Positions 44,305-54,018 of a stretch of DNA of 64,000 nucleotides are shown here, piece by piece (the stretch's first letter is position 1; the number at the start of each line of letters is the position of its first letter). The position numbers and the translations under genes were made by a program. The DNA is from Lentisphaerota bacterium (lineage in GTDB: Bacteria; Verrucomicrobiota; Lentisphaeria; Victivallales; Victivallaceae), in the NCBI GenBank assembly GCA_015061815.1, contig SUVW01000006.1, positions 53,684 to 117,683 of the forward strand, read 5' to 3'. The notes below the pieces were generated by a model. That model was given only the letters and a program-made list of their open reading frames with translations. It searched no databases and was not told the DNA's origin.

Positions 44305-45444
44305 TCAAGCAACATGCTTTCTTTTTGCAAAAATCCACCCGGATATCAACGCGGTAAACGGAGCAACTAATACCAATGAAAAACTTCCGATCAATGTTTT
44401 TACCACCTCGGCTGCCACCAACGGATTATTTATGATCGCCGTCCACGACACCCCCTGCACCACAAACATCATCAATAAAGTCAAATATCCGCCGGAATAT
44501 GCAAGAAGCAATGTTGTGGTCATAGTTCCGGCGACATTTCTGCCGATTCGCATTCCGGAAGCGATCAATTGGCCCGCTGTCAATTGCGGATTATGAAGAG
44601 CCAATTCATCAATTGCAGCAGCTATATCCATTGCCAAATCCATCATGGCCCCGGAGCTGGCCAAAATAACAGCTCCGACAAACAGATCTGCCATATCCAA
44701 ATATTCAAATCCGCTGTTCAGCAGGGTTTGCGAGTAAGGCATCGTCGCGCCGTTGATATGCAGCAAACTGCCGAATAAATGTGCCATAATCAAACCGGCA
44801 CAAACTCCAGAAACAGCACCAAAAAATGCAACACACGCTTTTTTTGTCACCCCTGCCACCAGAAACATTATCACTGCTGTTAAAATCACAACACTGAAAA
44901 AAATCATCCACGCAGCAGGAAATCCATGCAGCACCAGAGGAATTATCACTTTAAATATCATCAGGCAGCTGAATAAAAAACTGAACAATGTTTTTACTCC
45001 GGTCCATCCTCCGAAAATCACCAGCAGCAAACAGAATCCGGAAAAAAGTGCGATCGATATCCACGCCCGATCGAAATCTTTGGCCGTTAAAACAGTCTTT
45101 CCCGGTTCAGCCTCTTTACCGATTGCCACCGTGATCCGATCTCCCGGCTCAAAAATCTTATCCAGTTCCAAATTGCCACGCAACTCATTTGCCGCCGGAA
45201 AACATTTCCCCTTCCAGCGGCCATCCAATAATTCAACCTGCAGGATTTGCGAACCGAACACGACCAATCCATGCTCCATTAACGCTGAATTATCTGTTGC
45301 TGTAACTCTGGCAGAAACGATGGAACCGGTTTGTTTATTCAATAAATCCGGTGCCGGAACCGACCACAATCCGACACACAACAGCAACAACACACCTGAA
45401 AACAGTAACTCTCTGTTTTTCAGACGCGGCCAAATCAAATTCAT
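44305..45444 (-). CDS. YibE/F family membrane protein
   Basis: 379 residues. After an N-terminal membrane segment and a soluble beta domain (GSIVSARVTATDNSALMEHG), about seven membrane segments follow, with the family core FVGAVILASSGAMMDLAMDI and GMRIGRNVAGTMTTTLLLAY. Function in bacteria is not established. It overlaps the alkaline phosphatase stop by 4 bases, so the two are translationally coupled. Confidence 0.88.
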   Translation of the reverse strand: MNLIWPRLKNRELLFSGVLLLLCVGLWSVPAPDLLNKQTGSIVSARVTATDNSALMEHGLVVFGSQILQVELLDGRWKGKCFPAANELRGNLELDKIFEPGDRITVAIGKEAEPGKTVLTAKDFDRAWISIALFSGFCLLLVIFGGWTGVKTLFSFLFSCLMIFKVIIPLVLHGFPAAWMIFFSVVILTAVIMFLVAGVTKKACVAFFGAVSGVCAGLIMAHLFGSLLHINGATMPYSQTLLNSGFEYLDMADLFVGAVILASSGAMMDLAMDIAAAIDELALHNPQLTAGQLIASGMRIGRNVAGTMTTTLLLAYSGGYLTLLMMFVVQGVSWTAIINNPLVAAEVVKTLIGSFSLVLVAPFTALISGWIFAKRKHVA

Positions 45445-46787
45445 AACAGACTCTTTAATTTTGTCGAAACAGCTGTATTCTCAAAAAATCCGGTGAATTT
45501 TTCCGCTCCGCATCCGATACTGGTTGTAAGAACCGGCAATGCAGTGTGTGCCCCGCTTGTCCAACCGATACCGGCTTTGCGATTCATAATAAGTTTGGCA
45601 GCATTGGCCAGGTTGTTTTTTGCGAATGCCTTCTGCAGTTGCTTCAATTCATTTGATTTGACAAACATCGGATCGGAACTGTCTCCGTCAAATTTAAAAC
45701 CGAAATTATCCGTCAGCATTTTTTTCGCTTCATCAAAAGTGATCTGCGGTACAACTTTCAGTATTTCATCGAACTTTTTCACCGAACATTTTTGATGAAT
45801 GAGCCGTTCCATATACATTGCATAGCCGCTTCCGGCAAATCCCATAGTCATACCACCGGTTTCGTGGTCACCGGTCACGACGATCAAGGTTTCATCCGGA
45901 TATTTATGATAAAACTTCAACGCCTCTTTTACCGCTGCATCCAATGCCAATACTTCCCGCAAATTGGCCGCTGCTTCGTTAGCATGTCCGGCCCAGTCAA
46001 TTGCTCCGCCTTCAACCATAATAAAAAATCCATCCGGATCATCCTGAAGTACCTCAATGGCTTTGGCAGTTATATCTGCCAATGACGGGATATCTGCATT
46101 ACGGTCAAGTTCATACGGCATTGCCTGATCGCGTAAACAGGCCAATGCAATGACCTTTTCCCCGGTCTTCAACTGCAGAAGACCGGTTTTACCTGCAACG
46201 GTTTTATACCCGGCCTTCCCTGCCAACGTAAAGATATCCGTTTTACCGCGATCAAAATCAGCGATCCCGCCGCCGCCGAAAAAATCAAACCCGGAAGCGA
46301 TCATATCCAATCCCAAATCATAATATTGAGAACGATTCAACCGATGTCCATAAAAACCGGCCGGAGTTGCGTGATTCAAGGTGACGCTGGTGATTATTCC
46401 AACTTTTCTTCCCTTGTCACGGGCTGCTTCTGCGACCGACTGCAACCGCCTTCCCTCTGCATCAACTCCGATCATTCCATTTTTGGTCTTTGTGCCGCAA
46501 GCAATCGCAGTTGCTGCTGCTGCGGAGTCAGTAACCAAACTGTCGTGCGAAGATGTCCTTGTGGTCGCGTGGAACGGCATTTGATTTATTGCCAGAACAC
46601 CTTTGCCCATTTTTACAGAAAACTCATTTGCTGTCATTCTCTGCGGTGCAGCCATTCCATCTCCGATAAACAGAAAAATATATTTGGGATGTTTTTCCGC
46701 ATTGTTATTGACAACTTCACCGCACACATTGCCGCAGCAAAACAATACCATTACAGCGGCACACAGCAACATCATTCGCTTCTTCAC
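45441..46787 (-). CDS. Alkaline phosphatase, exported
   Basis: 448 residues with a signal peptide (RMMLLCAAVMVLFCCGNVCG). The alkaline phosphatase motifs occur in order: FLFIGDGMAAPQR, VTDSAAAATAIACG with the catalytic Ser, MVEGGAIDWAGHAN and VVTGDHETGG (metal-binding Asp/His). It hydrolyses phosphate monoesters outside the cytoplasm. It is 22 bases after the GH2 gene and overlaps yibE/F, and may be part of one operon. No Pho-box-like sequence was identified. Confidence 0.92.
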   Translation of the reverse strand: MKKRMMLLCAAVMVLFCCGNVCGEVVNNNAEKHPKYIFLFIGDGMAAPQRMTANEFSVKMGKGVLAINQMPFHATTRTSSHDSLVTDSAAAATAIACGTKTKNGMIGVDAEGRRLQSVAEAARDKGRKVGIITSVTLNHATPAGFYGHRLNRSQYYDLGLDMIASGFDFFGGGGIADFDRGKTDIFTLAGKAGYKTVAGKTGLLQLKTGEKVIALACLRDQAMPYELDRNADIPSLADITAKAIEVLQDDPDGFFIMVEGGAIDWAGHANEAAANLREVLALDAAVKEALKFYHKYPDETLIVVTGDHETGGMTMGFAGSGYAMYMERLIHQKCSVKKFDEILKVVPQITFDEAKKMLTDNFGFKFDGDSSDPMFVKSNELKQLQKAFAKNNLANAAKLIMNRKAGIGWTSGAHTALPVLTTSIGCGAEKFTGFFENTAVSTKLKSLL

Positions 46788-46809
46788 AGCAGATATCCTC
46801 CAGTCAAAC

Positions 46810-49218
46810 TTATTTAAGCTTGCGCATATCGACCTGAACTTCTTCCCAGAAGAGAGTATCTTCCACCGGCTTATTATCTATTTCCCAAAAATGATTCATC
46901 ACATCTTCGCGAATCACTCCGTCAGCAGTAGACTTTTTCAAATACTCTTTGAGTTCCACAGGAGATAAACCGTTTTCAGCAGTAAATTCATCTGCGTTAT
47001 TGAAAAGCGTTGCCAGGAAATTCTCCGTCACGGCATTGGGAACAAATTTACCGGGCAGCATGGTGCAGACTGTCAGCATTCCCTCCCCGACTTTTAGCGA
47101 GAACAAATGAGAAAAATTGCGGAATGTATCAGTATCAATGAAGTCTTTCACTCCATGAACCAATCCTTTCATCCGGTCACGCACCGGCTTGTCAATACCG
47201 AAAATGTGTTCTCTCACTTGAACCGGGAAATTATCCAGACATACTTTATAACATCCCTCAAGCAGCGGCTGCATATTCTGCTTGAAATACCGATCACCGG
47301 CCAGAGCCTCGCGGAGAAGCTCATCCGCGATCACCCCGCCGAGATTGCTTCCGCGATCCCAAATGCATGGCTTGAAACGTTCCAACGCCCCCGGCCAGTA
47401 ATACTGCTGATCCGGATTATCCCGGTGATAAATCAAGAACAGATGTTTTCCGGCTTCCAGATACTCAAGAGCATGATCATCAAGACGGTCGGTCACCACA
47501 ATATTTTCATCCACCGGAGCACGGCTGTCATCTATCCACTTTTTCAAACCGGCATCCTGCAGAGATGTTTGCGGCGCACGGAGCAAACCGGCGTGCGGAT
47601 ACAACCACAGCTCCCAGCTGTTGGTAATTTTCAGCTCTCCTGATTCAAAAGCAGCGCTCACCACAAACTTTCCGGCTTTTTCTTCCGGTTTAAAATTCAA
47701 ATTTATCTCCGCTATTTTCTGCAAGCCGCCAGCCAGAGAAACATCCTTGCCGGAATAAATTTCATTGCCGTTGACTGCGACAGAAACATCTCCCCGGATA
47801 CGTGGCGACGGCAGGAAGTTGGAAATTTTCAAAACCATCTTAACCGGTTCGTCATAATAGAATATCTCTTTATCAAAACAGCCGAGCAGCACCACATCAC
47901 CGTTAATAGACTGCATCCACTGCGGATCAATGAATTTATCATCATCGAAACAGTCAATTATACCGTTTTTATTCTCATATTTCAAACAATCTGCCAACTG
48001 CAGCATTTCATATCCGCAAAGAGCAGAATCCCGCATTCTTTCCAGATATATTTTATATGCCATTGATTTGAATACCTGCGAACCGGTAATATAGTCCGGC
48101 AGTTTATGTTCCAGCCCTTTGCGTTTGATCAAAGCAGGCAGTTCGGTCATAAAGCGCGGCTTTTTGATATCGTTGGCTTTGAGATACTCTTCGCCGACTT
48201 GAGCACAGAAATCATCAAATTTTTTGTTCAACGCAGCATAATCGGGAATATCGATGTAATGCATCGCCTCATGAGCCAATACCGGACGTAAAGGCACTGC
48301 TTCCCTGCGGATATCCGCCTCAACATCTTCACTCTTGCCGACAGCCGTCAGCGGAACATCGTAAGTCGATCCATTCAAACGCCAGCAATCATCAGTAATA
48401 AACATATCCTTGTGGTGTTTGTACGGGAAGTAATAAGCTATATGCTGCGAAAAAATATCCGCTGTCGGACGGTCAAACTCTCCCCATCCGGAGTTGTCCA
48501 TTATTAATTTATCCGGTGCAAGTTCCTTGCCGATATCATAAAGGGTGTACACCCCGGGTTGATGACCGGAATTGTGCATTTCATTGCCGATGCAGAATAT
48601 CGCTACCGAAGGATGATTGCGATAACGCAAAATCGTATTCCGCCAATCAGCATTATCCATAGCCAGAGATTTTTTATTACCGGCAACATCAAATTCGTAA
48701 GCGAATCCGATTTCCATGTGGATAAACAAACCCTCCTCATCAGCAGCTTCAACAAATTCTTCACTGGGGATCGTACTGTGAAAACGTACCAGATTGAAAC
48801 CATATTTTTTAGCCTGACGGATATTTTTCACAGCGGCATCTTTCAAAGAACCGCCGGTCATATTCGGATGTTCATGGGCAGTAATACCGCGAATATAACC
48901 ACGCAAATAACATCTTTCTCCATTCAACAGCACATCTGTATTGGAGAATGTCCGCAATTCACAAAAACCGAACCGCCAGTTCCCCTCTGCCGACTTCAAC
49001 GTATACAGCACCGGAGTATTCAACGACCACATCGTTAATCCGGATGCATCAAATATCATCGTGTATTTCCCGTCTTTTTCTGAAACATTCAGCAATCCGG
49101 CTCCTGTATCCGCACCGGAATCATCAATAATCACCGGAGATGTCAGTGGATTTTCACATTCGACAAACAGCAGTTTGGAGTCAATTTTACTGCGGATCAA
49201 TATCTGGGTATCACTCAT
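46810..49218 (-). CDS. Glycoside hydrolase family 2 enzyme, shortened N-terminus
   Basis: 802 residues from ATG 49218 (AGAGGA upstream). The GH2 core is clear: WSLNTPVLYTLKSAEG then FCELRTFSNTDVLLNGERCYL before the TIM barrel. FCIGNEMHNSG gives the acid/base Glu and LAHEAMHY a candidate nucleophile Glu. The usual N-terminal sugar-binding domain of GH2 (about 180 residues) is missing; only about 90 residues precede the conserved region. No signal peptide, so cytoplasmic. Family members are beta-galactosidases, glucuronidases and mannosidases. Confidence 0.8.
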   Translation of the reverse strand: MSDTQILIRSKIDSKLLFVECENPLTSPVIIDDSGADTGAGLLNVSEKDGKYTMIFDASGLTMWSLNTPVLYTLKSAEGNWRFGFCELRTFSNTDVLLNGERCYLRGYIRGITAHEHPNMTGGSLKDAAVKNIRQAKKYGFNLVRFHSTIPSEEFVEAADEEGLFIHMEIGFAYEFDVAGNKKSLAMDNADWRNTILRYRNHPSVAIFCIGNEMHNSGHQPGVYTLYDIGKELAPDKLIMDNSGWGEFDRPTADIFSQHIAYYFPYKHHKDMFITDDCWRLNGSTYDVPLTAVGKSEDVEADIRREAVPLRPVLAHEAMHYIDIPDYAALNKKFDDFCAQVGEEYLKANDIKKPRFMTELPALIKRKGLEHKLPDYITGSQVFKSMAYKIYLERMRDSALCGYEMLQLADCLKYENKNGIIDCFDDDKFIDPQWMQSINGDVVLLGCFDKEIFYYDEPVKMVLKISNFLPSPRIRGDVSVAVNGNEIYSGKDVSLAGGLQKIAEINLNFKPEEKAGKFVVSAAFESGELKITNSWELWLYPHAGLLRAPQTSLQDAGLKKWIDDSRAPVDENIVVTDRLDDHALEYLEAGKHLFLIYHRDNPDQQYYWPGALERFKPCIWDRGSNLGGVIADELLREALAGDRYFKQNMQPLLEGCYKVCLDNFPVQVREHIFGIDKPVRDRMKGLVHGVKDFIDTDTFRNFSHLFSLKVGEGMLTVCTMLPGKFVPNAVTENFLATLFNNADEFTAENGLSPVELKEYLKKSTADGVIREDVMNHFWEIDNKPVEDTLFWEEVQVDMRKLK

Positions 49219-49338
49219 TTTTATTCCTCTCTGTTTTTTATAATTCAACACAAAATATACACCCGCACTTACAATAGCATATTTAAGTGTTTTTTCAATC
49301 ACATCACCGATAAAATCTCCATTTTTCATATTGCAAAC

Positions 49339-49366
49339 TTGCATTTTTTACACAATGGATTATATT
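49339..49366 (+). promoter_or_regulatory. Promoter of the FAD-oxidoreductase triad
   Basis: A -35 TTGCAT (49339-49344), a 16-base spacer and a -10 TATATT (49361-49366). It resembles the fabD promoter in both hexamers and in the T-run that follows the -35. Confidence 0.55.
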
Positions 49367-49410
49367 ATAGAAAACATATAAACAAAAAGCTAAACAAGGT
49401 TGGAGAAAAA

Positions 49411-50856
49411 ATGATTTTCGACACTGCTGTAATCGGAGCCGGAGCAACTGGTGCTGCGACAGCTTATTACCTTTCCCAATACAAACAATCCTGCGTACTT
49501 TTGGAAAGCTGTTCCGAAGTTTGCTCCGGTATTTCCAAAGCCAACTCCGGGATCGTTCACGGCGGATTTCATCATCCGGCAGACTCTTTAAAAACCCGCC
49601 TGGAACTGCGCGGCAACAAACTGATGGATGAATTGCAGAAAAAACTCCACTTCCCTTATTTAAAGTGCGGGATCCTGGTAGTTGCTTATGATCGTGAACA
49701 GTTGGAAACACTGAAAAAACTTTTTCAGCGCGGTATTGACAATGGAGTAAAAGATTTGGAATTCTGTTCACGGGAAAGAGTATTCGAGTTGGAAAGCAAG
49801 CTGGATGATTCTGCCGTTGGCGGTTTCTTCGCTCCCAACGGAGGTACTGTCGAACCGTATGCTTATGTTTTTTCTCTGGTTGAATGTGCTCTGAAAAACC
49901 ATATTACTTTAATGAACGGTTTTAAAGTTGTGAAAGGTTTGCATTCCGATGGCTGCTGGTCGCTGCAAGCAGCTGACGGACGGGAAATAAAAGCCAGATA
50001 TGTAGTAAATGCCGCCGGATTATTTGCCGATGAAGTATCAATAGCATTAGGAGCAGAAAATTTCACGATAACTCCACGAAAAGGAGAAGAGTATCTGCTT
50101 GACAGAAATTGTGCAGGGCGGCCATCCCGGGTGATTTTTCCGGTCCCCTCACCTCACTCAAAAGGAGTTCTGGTAATTCCGACGGCAGGCGGCACGACCA
50201 TGATCGGTCCTACTGCCGAACTCATTGATGACAAAAATGACACCGCTACAACCTCTGAAAATTTCACAAAAATACTTTCATTGACCTCTAAAATGATCAA
50301 AGGGCTTTCTCCCCGGGATTTGATAACATCATTCGCCGGTTTACGCCCGGTATGTGAGTCTGAAGACTTTTATATCGCTCCATCACAAAAAGTTCCGGCC
50401 ATGATCCAGGCTGCCGGGATCCAATCTCCGGGGCTGACAGCTTCTCCGGCAATAGGAGAGTACATAGTACAATTACTGCAGGAATCCGGATTGACATTGG
50501 AAAAAAAAGTAGACTTCGATGGCTCTCTGCCGCCGCGTAATACCACCAGAGAAATGTCTGACTGCGAACTGCAAAAAGCGCACAATCTTGATCCGGCATG
50601 GGCCAACATCATCTGCCGTTGTGAAGAAATTTCCGAAGCAGAAATCATCGAAGCCGTCAAGCGCGGTCACACCACTGTTGACGGGGTAAAGTTTTACACC
50701 CGGGCCGGAATGGGAAGATGTCAAGGAGGATTTTGCACGGCAAAAGTGTTGGAAATAATCTCCAGGGAAAGCGGCATCCCGGCTACAGAACTGACCAAAC
50801 GTGGAAAAGGAAGCCGGATACTGGCTGGCAAATTGGGAGATTTTGAAGTAAAATGA
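49411..50856 (+). CDS. GlpA-like FAD oxidoreductase with BFD [2Fe-2S] domain
   Basis: 481 residues from ATG 49411 (GGAG upstream). The N-terminus is a Rossmann FAD fold (TAVIGAGATGAATAYYLSQ) of the glycerol-3-phosphate dehydrogenase family. The C-terminal bacterioferredoxin-associated domain has CRCEEISEAEIIEA and GRCQGGFCTAKVL, giving four Cys for a [2Fe-2S] cluster. It overlaps the next gene by 4 bases. The order GlpA-like, GlpB-like, DUF1667 is a known set; the substrate may be glycerol-3-phosphate or another alpha-hydroxy acid. Confidence 0.88.
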   Translation: MIFDTAVIGAGATGAATAYYLSQYKQSCVLLESCSEVCSGISKANSGIVHGGFHHPADSLKTRLELRGNKLMDELQKKLHFPYLKCGILVVAYDREQLETLKKLFQRGIDNGVKDLEFCSRERVFELESKLDDSAVGGFFAPNGGTVEPYAYVFSLVECALKNHITLMNGFKVVKGLHSDGCWSLQAADGREIKARYVVNAAGLFADEVSIALGAENFTITPRKGEEYLLDRNCAGRPSRVIFPVPSPHSKGVLVIPTAGGTTMIGPTAELIDDKNDTATTSENFTKILSLTSKMIKGLSPRDLITSFAGLRPVCESEDFYIAPSQKVPAMIQAAGIQSPGLTASPAIGEYIVQLLQESGLTLEKKVDFDGSLPPRNTTREMSDCELQKAHNLDPAWANIICRCEEISEAEIIEAVKRGHTTVDGVKFYTRAGMGRCQGGFCTAKVLEIISRESGIPATELTKRGKGSRILAGKLGDFEVK

Positions 50857-52106
50857 ACAACTACGATGTCATAATCATCGGAGCCGGTGCCGCCGGTTTG
50901 GCCGCTGGAAAAGTATGCGCTCAAGCATCATGCAGCACATTGATCATTGACCGGGCTGACCGTACCGGCGGAGTTCTTGATCAGTGCATTCACAACGGAT
51001 TCGGAGTACGTTACTTCAAAGAAGAACTTACCGGACCGGAATTTGCCCACCGGTTGAGCATCAGAGCAAAAAAAGCCGGGGCGGATTTCGCACTGTCTGC
51101 AACAGTCACCGGAATAAAAAAATTGCCGGACGGGACGTTTCACATCAGAGCGTTGTCAAAAAATGAAGGCGTGACCGTTTATCATGCCCGGGCCGTCATG
51201 CTGGCCGCCGGATGCCGGGAACGCACCCGGGGAGCTTTAGCAATACCGGGGGGGCGTCCGGCAGGCATTTTCACCGCCGGAGCAGCACAGAAGCTGTTGA
51301 ACAGATCAGGATTTCTGCCCGGCAAATCAGCCGTTATCGTCGGTTCAGGCGACATCGGCCTGATCATGGCACGGCGACTGCGCTGGTGCGGGATCGAAGT
51401 CAAAGCGGTAATTGAAATCATGCCGTACACCGCCGGTCTGACCAGAAACGTGGTTCAATGTCTGCACGATTTCAATATCCCGCTGTACTTATCGACATCG
51501 GTGGTGAAAATCAGTGGAACAGACCGGGTATGCGGGATAACTGCAGCTCCATTGGATCGGCAACGGCAGCCGGATATGACAAAAGCATTTGATATAAAAT
51601 GCGACACGGTGTTGTTTTCTGTCGGATTGATTCCGGAAATGGAGTTGGCCGGAAAACTCGGAGTTAAAGAAAATCCGGCAACTGGAGGAGCTGTTATTGA
51701 TTCGACATATTCAACCAGCGTTCCCGGTGTTTTTTCAGCCGGAAATATGCTGCATGTACACGATTTGGCAGATTTCGCCGCAGAAGAAGCGGAATATGCA
51801 GCAAAATGCATGATCGATTATCTTGTTGGAGTACGGACAGTAGCAGAATTTCAGGTTAAAGCCGGTGAAAATTTAAAATATGCCATCCCGAACCGCATCT
51901 CTCCTTCTGCGATCGACTCTCTGCGCTTTCTTTTCCGCCCGACCGTCGTCACCGATCGTGCCGTATTGAAAGCAAAAGTCAATGGCGTCACCGTCTGGAA
52001 TAAAAAGCTGCTATATGTCCGTCCGGCAGAAATGATCAGCGCAGAGCTGAAGAATTGCAATATATCCGGAGATATAATCTTTGAACTGGAGGAAACTGAA
52101 AAATGA
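50853..52106 (+). CDS. GlpB-like NAD(P)/FAD-dependent oxidoreductase
   Basis: 417 residues. FAD-binding IIGAGAAGLAAGKVCAQAS opens the protein; AVIVGSGDIGLIMARRL is the NAD(P)-binding fold and SVPGVFSAGNMLHVHDLADF the closing FAD motif. It is a pyridine nucleotide-disulfide-type reductase without a redox-active Cys pair, as in HcnB/GlpB-like subunits. Overlaps both neighbours by 4 bases, so all three products are likely made in equal amounts. Confidence 0.88.
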   Translation: MNNYDVIIIGAGAAGLAAGKVCAQASCSTLIIDRADRTGGVLDQCIHNGFGVRYFKEELTGPEFAHRLSIRAKKAGADFALSATVTGIKKLPDGTFHIRALSKNEGVTVYHARAVMLAAGCRERTRGALAIPGGRPAGIFTAGAAQKLLNRSGFLPGKSAVIVGSGDIGLIMARRLRWCGIEVKAVIEIMPYTAGLTRNVVQCLHDFNIPLYLSTSVVKISGTDRVCGITAAPLDRQRQPDMTKAFDIKCDTVLFSVGLIPEMELAGKLGVKENPATGGAVIDSTYSTSVPGVFSAGNMLHVHDLADFAAEEAEYAAKCMIDYLVGVRTVAEFQVKAGENLKYAIPNRISPSAIDSLRFLFRPTVVTDRAVLKAKVNGVTVWNKKLLYVRPAEMISAELKNCNISGDIIFELEETEK

Positions 52107-52450
52107 CAGAACTCATTTGCATAAATTGCCCGCAAGGCTGCCATTTACAAGTATCACCCAAAGGAGACTCGTGGCTGATTTCCGGCAATCGCTGTCCGAA
52201 AGGAGTTGCTTACGGTCAACAGGAAATGCGTGATCCGCGTCGGACTGTTACAGCTGTAATGCCGTGTGAAAATCCGGAACACCCTTTGGTCGCGGTACGC
52301 ACTGACCGCCCCTGCCCCAAAGCGATGATTCCGGCAATTTTAAATCGGATTTACCACTCTTATGCAGAAAAAAACGTAAAAAACGGTGATATTGTTCTTA
52401 AAAACATTGATAATTCTGAAATCAGTGTTATAGTAACAGAAAACATTTAA
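52103..52450 (+). CDS. DUF1667 protein
   Basis: 115 residues. CINCPQGCHLQV and NRCPKGVAYGQQEMRDPRRT match DUF1667, a small Cys-rich protein that follows GlpA/GlpB-like oxidoreductases; two Cys pairs (CxxC-type, CPQGC and CPKG) may hold a metal or Fe-S cluster. Likely the third subunit of the complex (inference). Confidence 0.85.
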   Translation: MTELICINCPQGCHLQVSPKGDSWLISGNRCPKGVAYGQQEMRDPRRTVTAVMPCENPEHPLVAVRTDRPCPKAMIPAILNRIYHSYAEKNVKNGDIVLKNIDNSEISVIVTENI

Positions 52451-52474
52451 CTCTGTTGCTGCAGGATTGATTTT

Positions 52475-53056
52475 ATGAACTTACTGGAATTATCACAAAA
52501 TATAAGAAAAATACGTATAGAACAGGATATGACTGTTGAGGCATTGGCAAAAGCCAGCGGCTTCAGCAAGGGGTTCATTTCGCAAGTGGAAAATTTCCGT
52601 TTGACTCCGTCACTGAAAGCTCTGACCAGAATTTCCGATGCACTCGGAGTATCCATGAGTTTATTGTTCGCTGAAGACGGAGATACTTCTTCCCAATATA
52701 CTTTCGGCAATTTGAATGACGGCAGAGAACTTGACCGGGACAATGGCGAAAAGCACGGTATCCGTTACTTTTCTCTGGCACACCGGCATATCGGCCGGAA
52801 AATGGATCCTTTTATCATCGAATACACTCCGGAAAAACCGCGAGAGTTCAAACTTCACGATACCGAAGAATTTTTCATTCTTCTTGAGGGTGAATTGGAT
52901 TACTTTATCTGTGACAACAACACCCACCGGATCATGCATCCGAATGACACACTTTATCTGAAAGCCAATGTCCCTCACCGGGTAGAACTGGCCCCCGGTT
53001 GTACTTATGCAAAAGGATTATTGATCTATACTGATAAAAATCTTGATCTTGACTGA
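52475..53056 (+). CDS. XRE-family regulator with C-terminal cupin
   Basis: 193 residues. The helix-turn-helix (about residues 8-62: VEALAKASGFSKGFISQVEN) is followed by a cupin sensor (EEFFILLEGELDYFICDNNT). Such regulators bind small ligands in the cupin and control neighbouring metabolic genes. It starts 24 bases after the DUF1667 gene and shares the operon, so it probably controls the oxidoreductase triad. Ends at a bidirectional terminator. Confidence 0.88.
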   Translation: MNLLELSQNIRKIRIEQDMTVEALAKASGFSKGFISQVENFRLTPSLKALTRISDALGVSMSLLFAEDGDTSSQYTFGNLNDGRELDRDNGEKHGIRYFSLAHRHIGRKMDPFIIEYTPEKPREFKLHDTEEFFILLEGELDYFICDNNTHRIMHPNDTLYLKANVPHRVELAPGCTYAKGLLIYTDKNLDLD

Positions 53057-53068
53057 CAGCTGCATATA

Positions 53069-53114
53069 AAAAGAACCGGTAAAACAGCATCTGCGCTGTT
53101 TTACCGGTTCTTTT
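53069..53114. terminator. Bidirectional terminator
   Basis: A perfect 20-bp stem, AAAAGAACCGGTAAAACAGC (53069-53088) and its complement (53095-53114), has a 6-base loop and T-runs in both directions. It separates the convergent regulator and isomerase genes. Confidence 0.88.
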
Positions 53115-53134
53115 ATCAAAGCATTTCCGCCTCT

Positions 53135-53896
53135 TCAGTCGAAGAAATTTTCTGCAATAAAATCATAACTGCGGCGCAACTCTTCAAAAGGGTCAACTCC
53201 ATTGCAGTCGTCCTGTTCTACGATAAAATACTCCACATCACAAGCTTTTCCTGCTGCAATAATTTCCTGCCAGTTCAAATTTCCGTCACCAATGGCGAAC
53301 ATTTTCCGTTCATTTTTACGGATACCATACTCTTTCAAATGAAGCAGCGGCTGGCGGCCGGGAAAACGTTTTATCCACTCCACCGGATCATTTCCGCCGG
53401 CCTGAATCCAGAATGTATCGATCTCGGCCTGCAGTGCCGGAGCATTCTTATAAATCAGATCAAGCATCAACTCGCCGTCGAAGCGTTCAAATTCAATGGC
53501 ATGGTTGTGATAACAAAGTTTAATACCGGCAGCCTGCATTTTCAATGCGGCCTCATTGAGCTTCGCGGCAAAATCAAGTACCCCGGCTTTGCATTCCGGC
53601 ATAATATGCGGGAATGGATAAGCGGTACAATGGCAATTGAGCTTATTCAATCTTTCGATTACCGCCCCGGTCTCTTCAAAAATTTTCTTTCCCGGCTCAT
53701 GGGTAGCACAAATAACCAACCCGCAGTCATCAGCGATTTTCACCAACTCCTCCTCGGCGATCGGCCCCATCCCCGATATTTGCACAGCATCATAACCTAT
53801 TGCCTTGACCTTGGGCAATGTTTTTGCGATATCTTCCGGAGTTTTGATAAAATCCCGCAAAGTATAAAGTTGAGCTGCCAATTGACATTTTTTCAT
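53135..53896 (-). CDS. Sugar phosphate isomerase/epimerase
   Basis: About 253 residues from ATG 53896 (an upstream in-frame start at 53938 adds a non-conserved tail). The opening QLAAQLYTLRDFIKTPEDIA, then VICATHEPG, KLCYHNHAIEF, LQAEIDTFWIQAGGND and LLHLKEYGI give the metal and substrate residues of the IolE/hydroxypyruvate isomerase-like TIM barrel. It is similar to the one at 23630 and divergent from an AraC regulator, suggesting regulation by it. Confidence 0.87.
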   Translation of the reverse strand: MKKCQLAAQLYTLRDFIKTPEDIAKTLPKVKAIGYDAVQISGMGPIAEEELVKIADDCGLVICATHEPGKKIFEETGAVIERLNKLNCHCTAYPFPHIMPECKAGVLDFAAKLNEAALKMQAAGIKLCYHNHAIEFERFDGELMLDLIYKNAPALQAEIDTFWIQAGGNDPVEWIKRFPGRQPLLHLKEYGIRKNERKMFAIGDGNLNWQEIIAAGKACDVEYFIVEQDDCNGVDPFEELRRSYDFIAENFFD

Positions 53897-54018
53897 TTTG
53901 TTTTCTCCTTTACCGGTGTTGATGTTTGAAAAAATCATTTAATCATGCTATAATATATAACTTTTTACAATAAACGTAAATAGATAAAACGAATAATTAA
54001 TGGACAAATTGATTTTTT

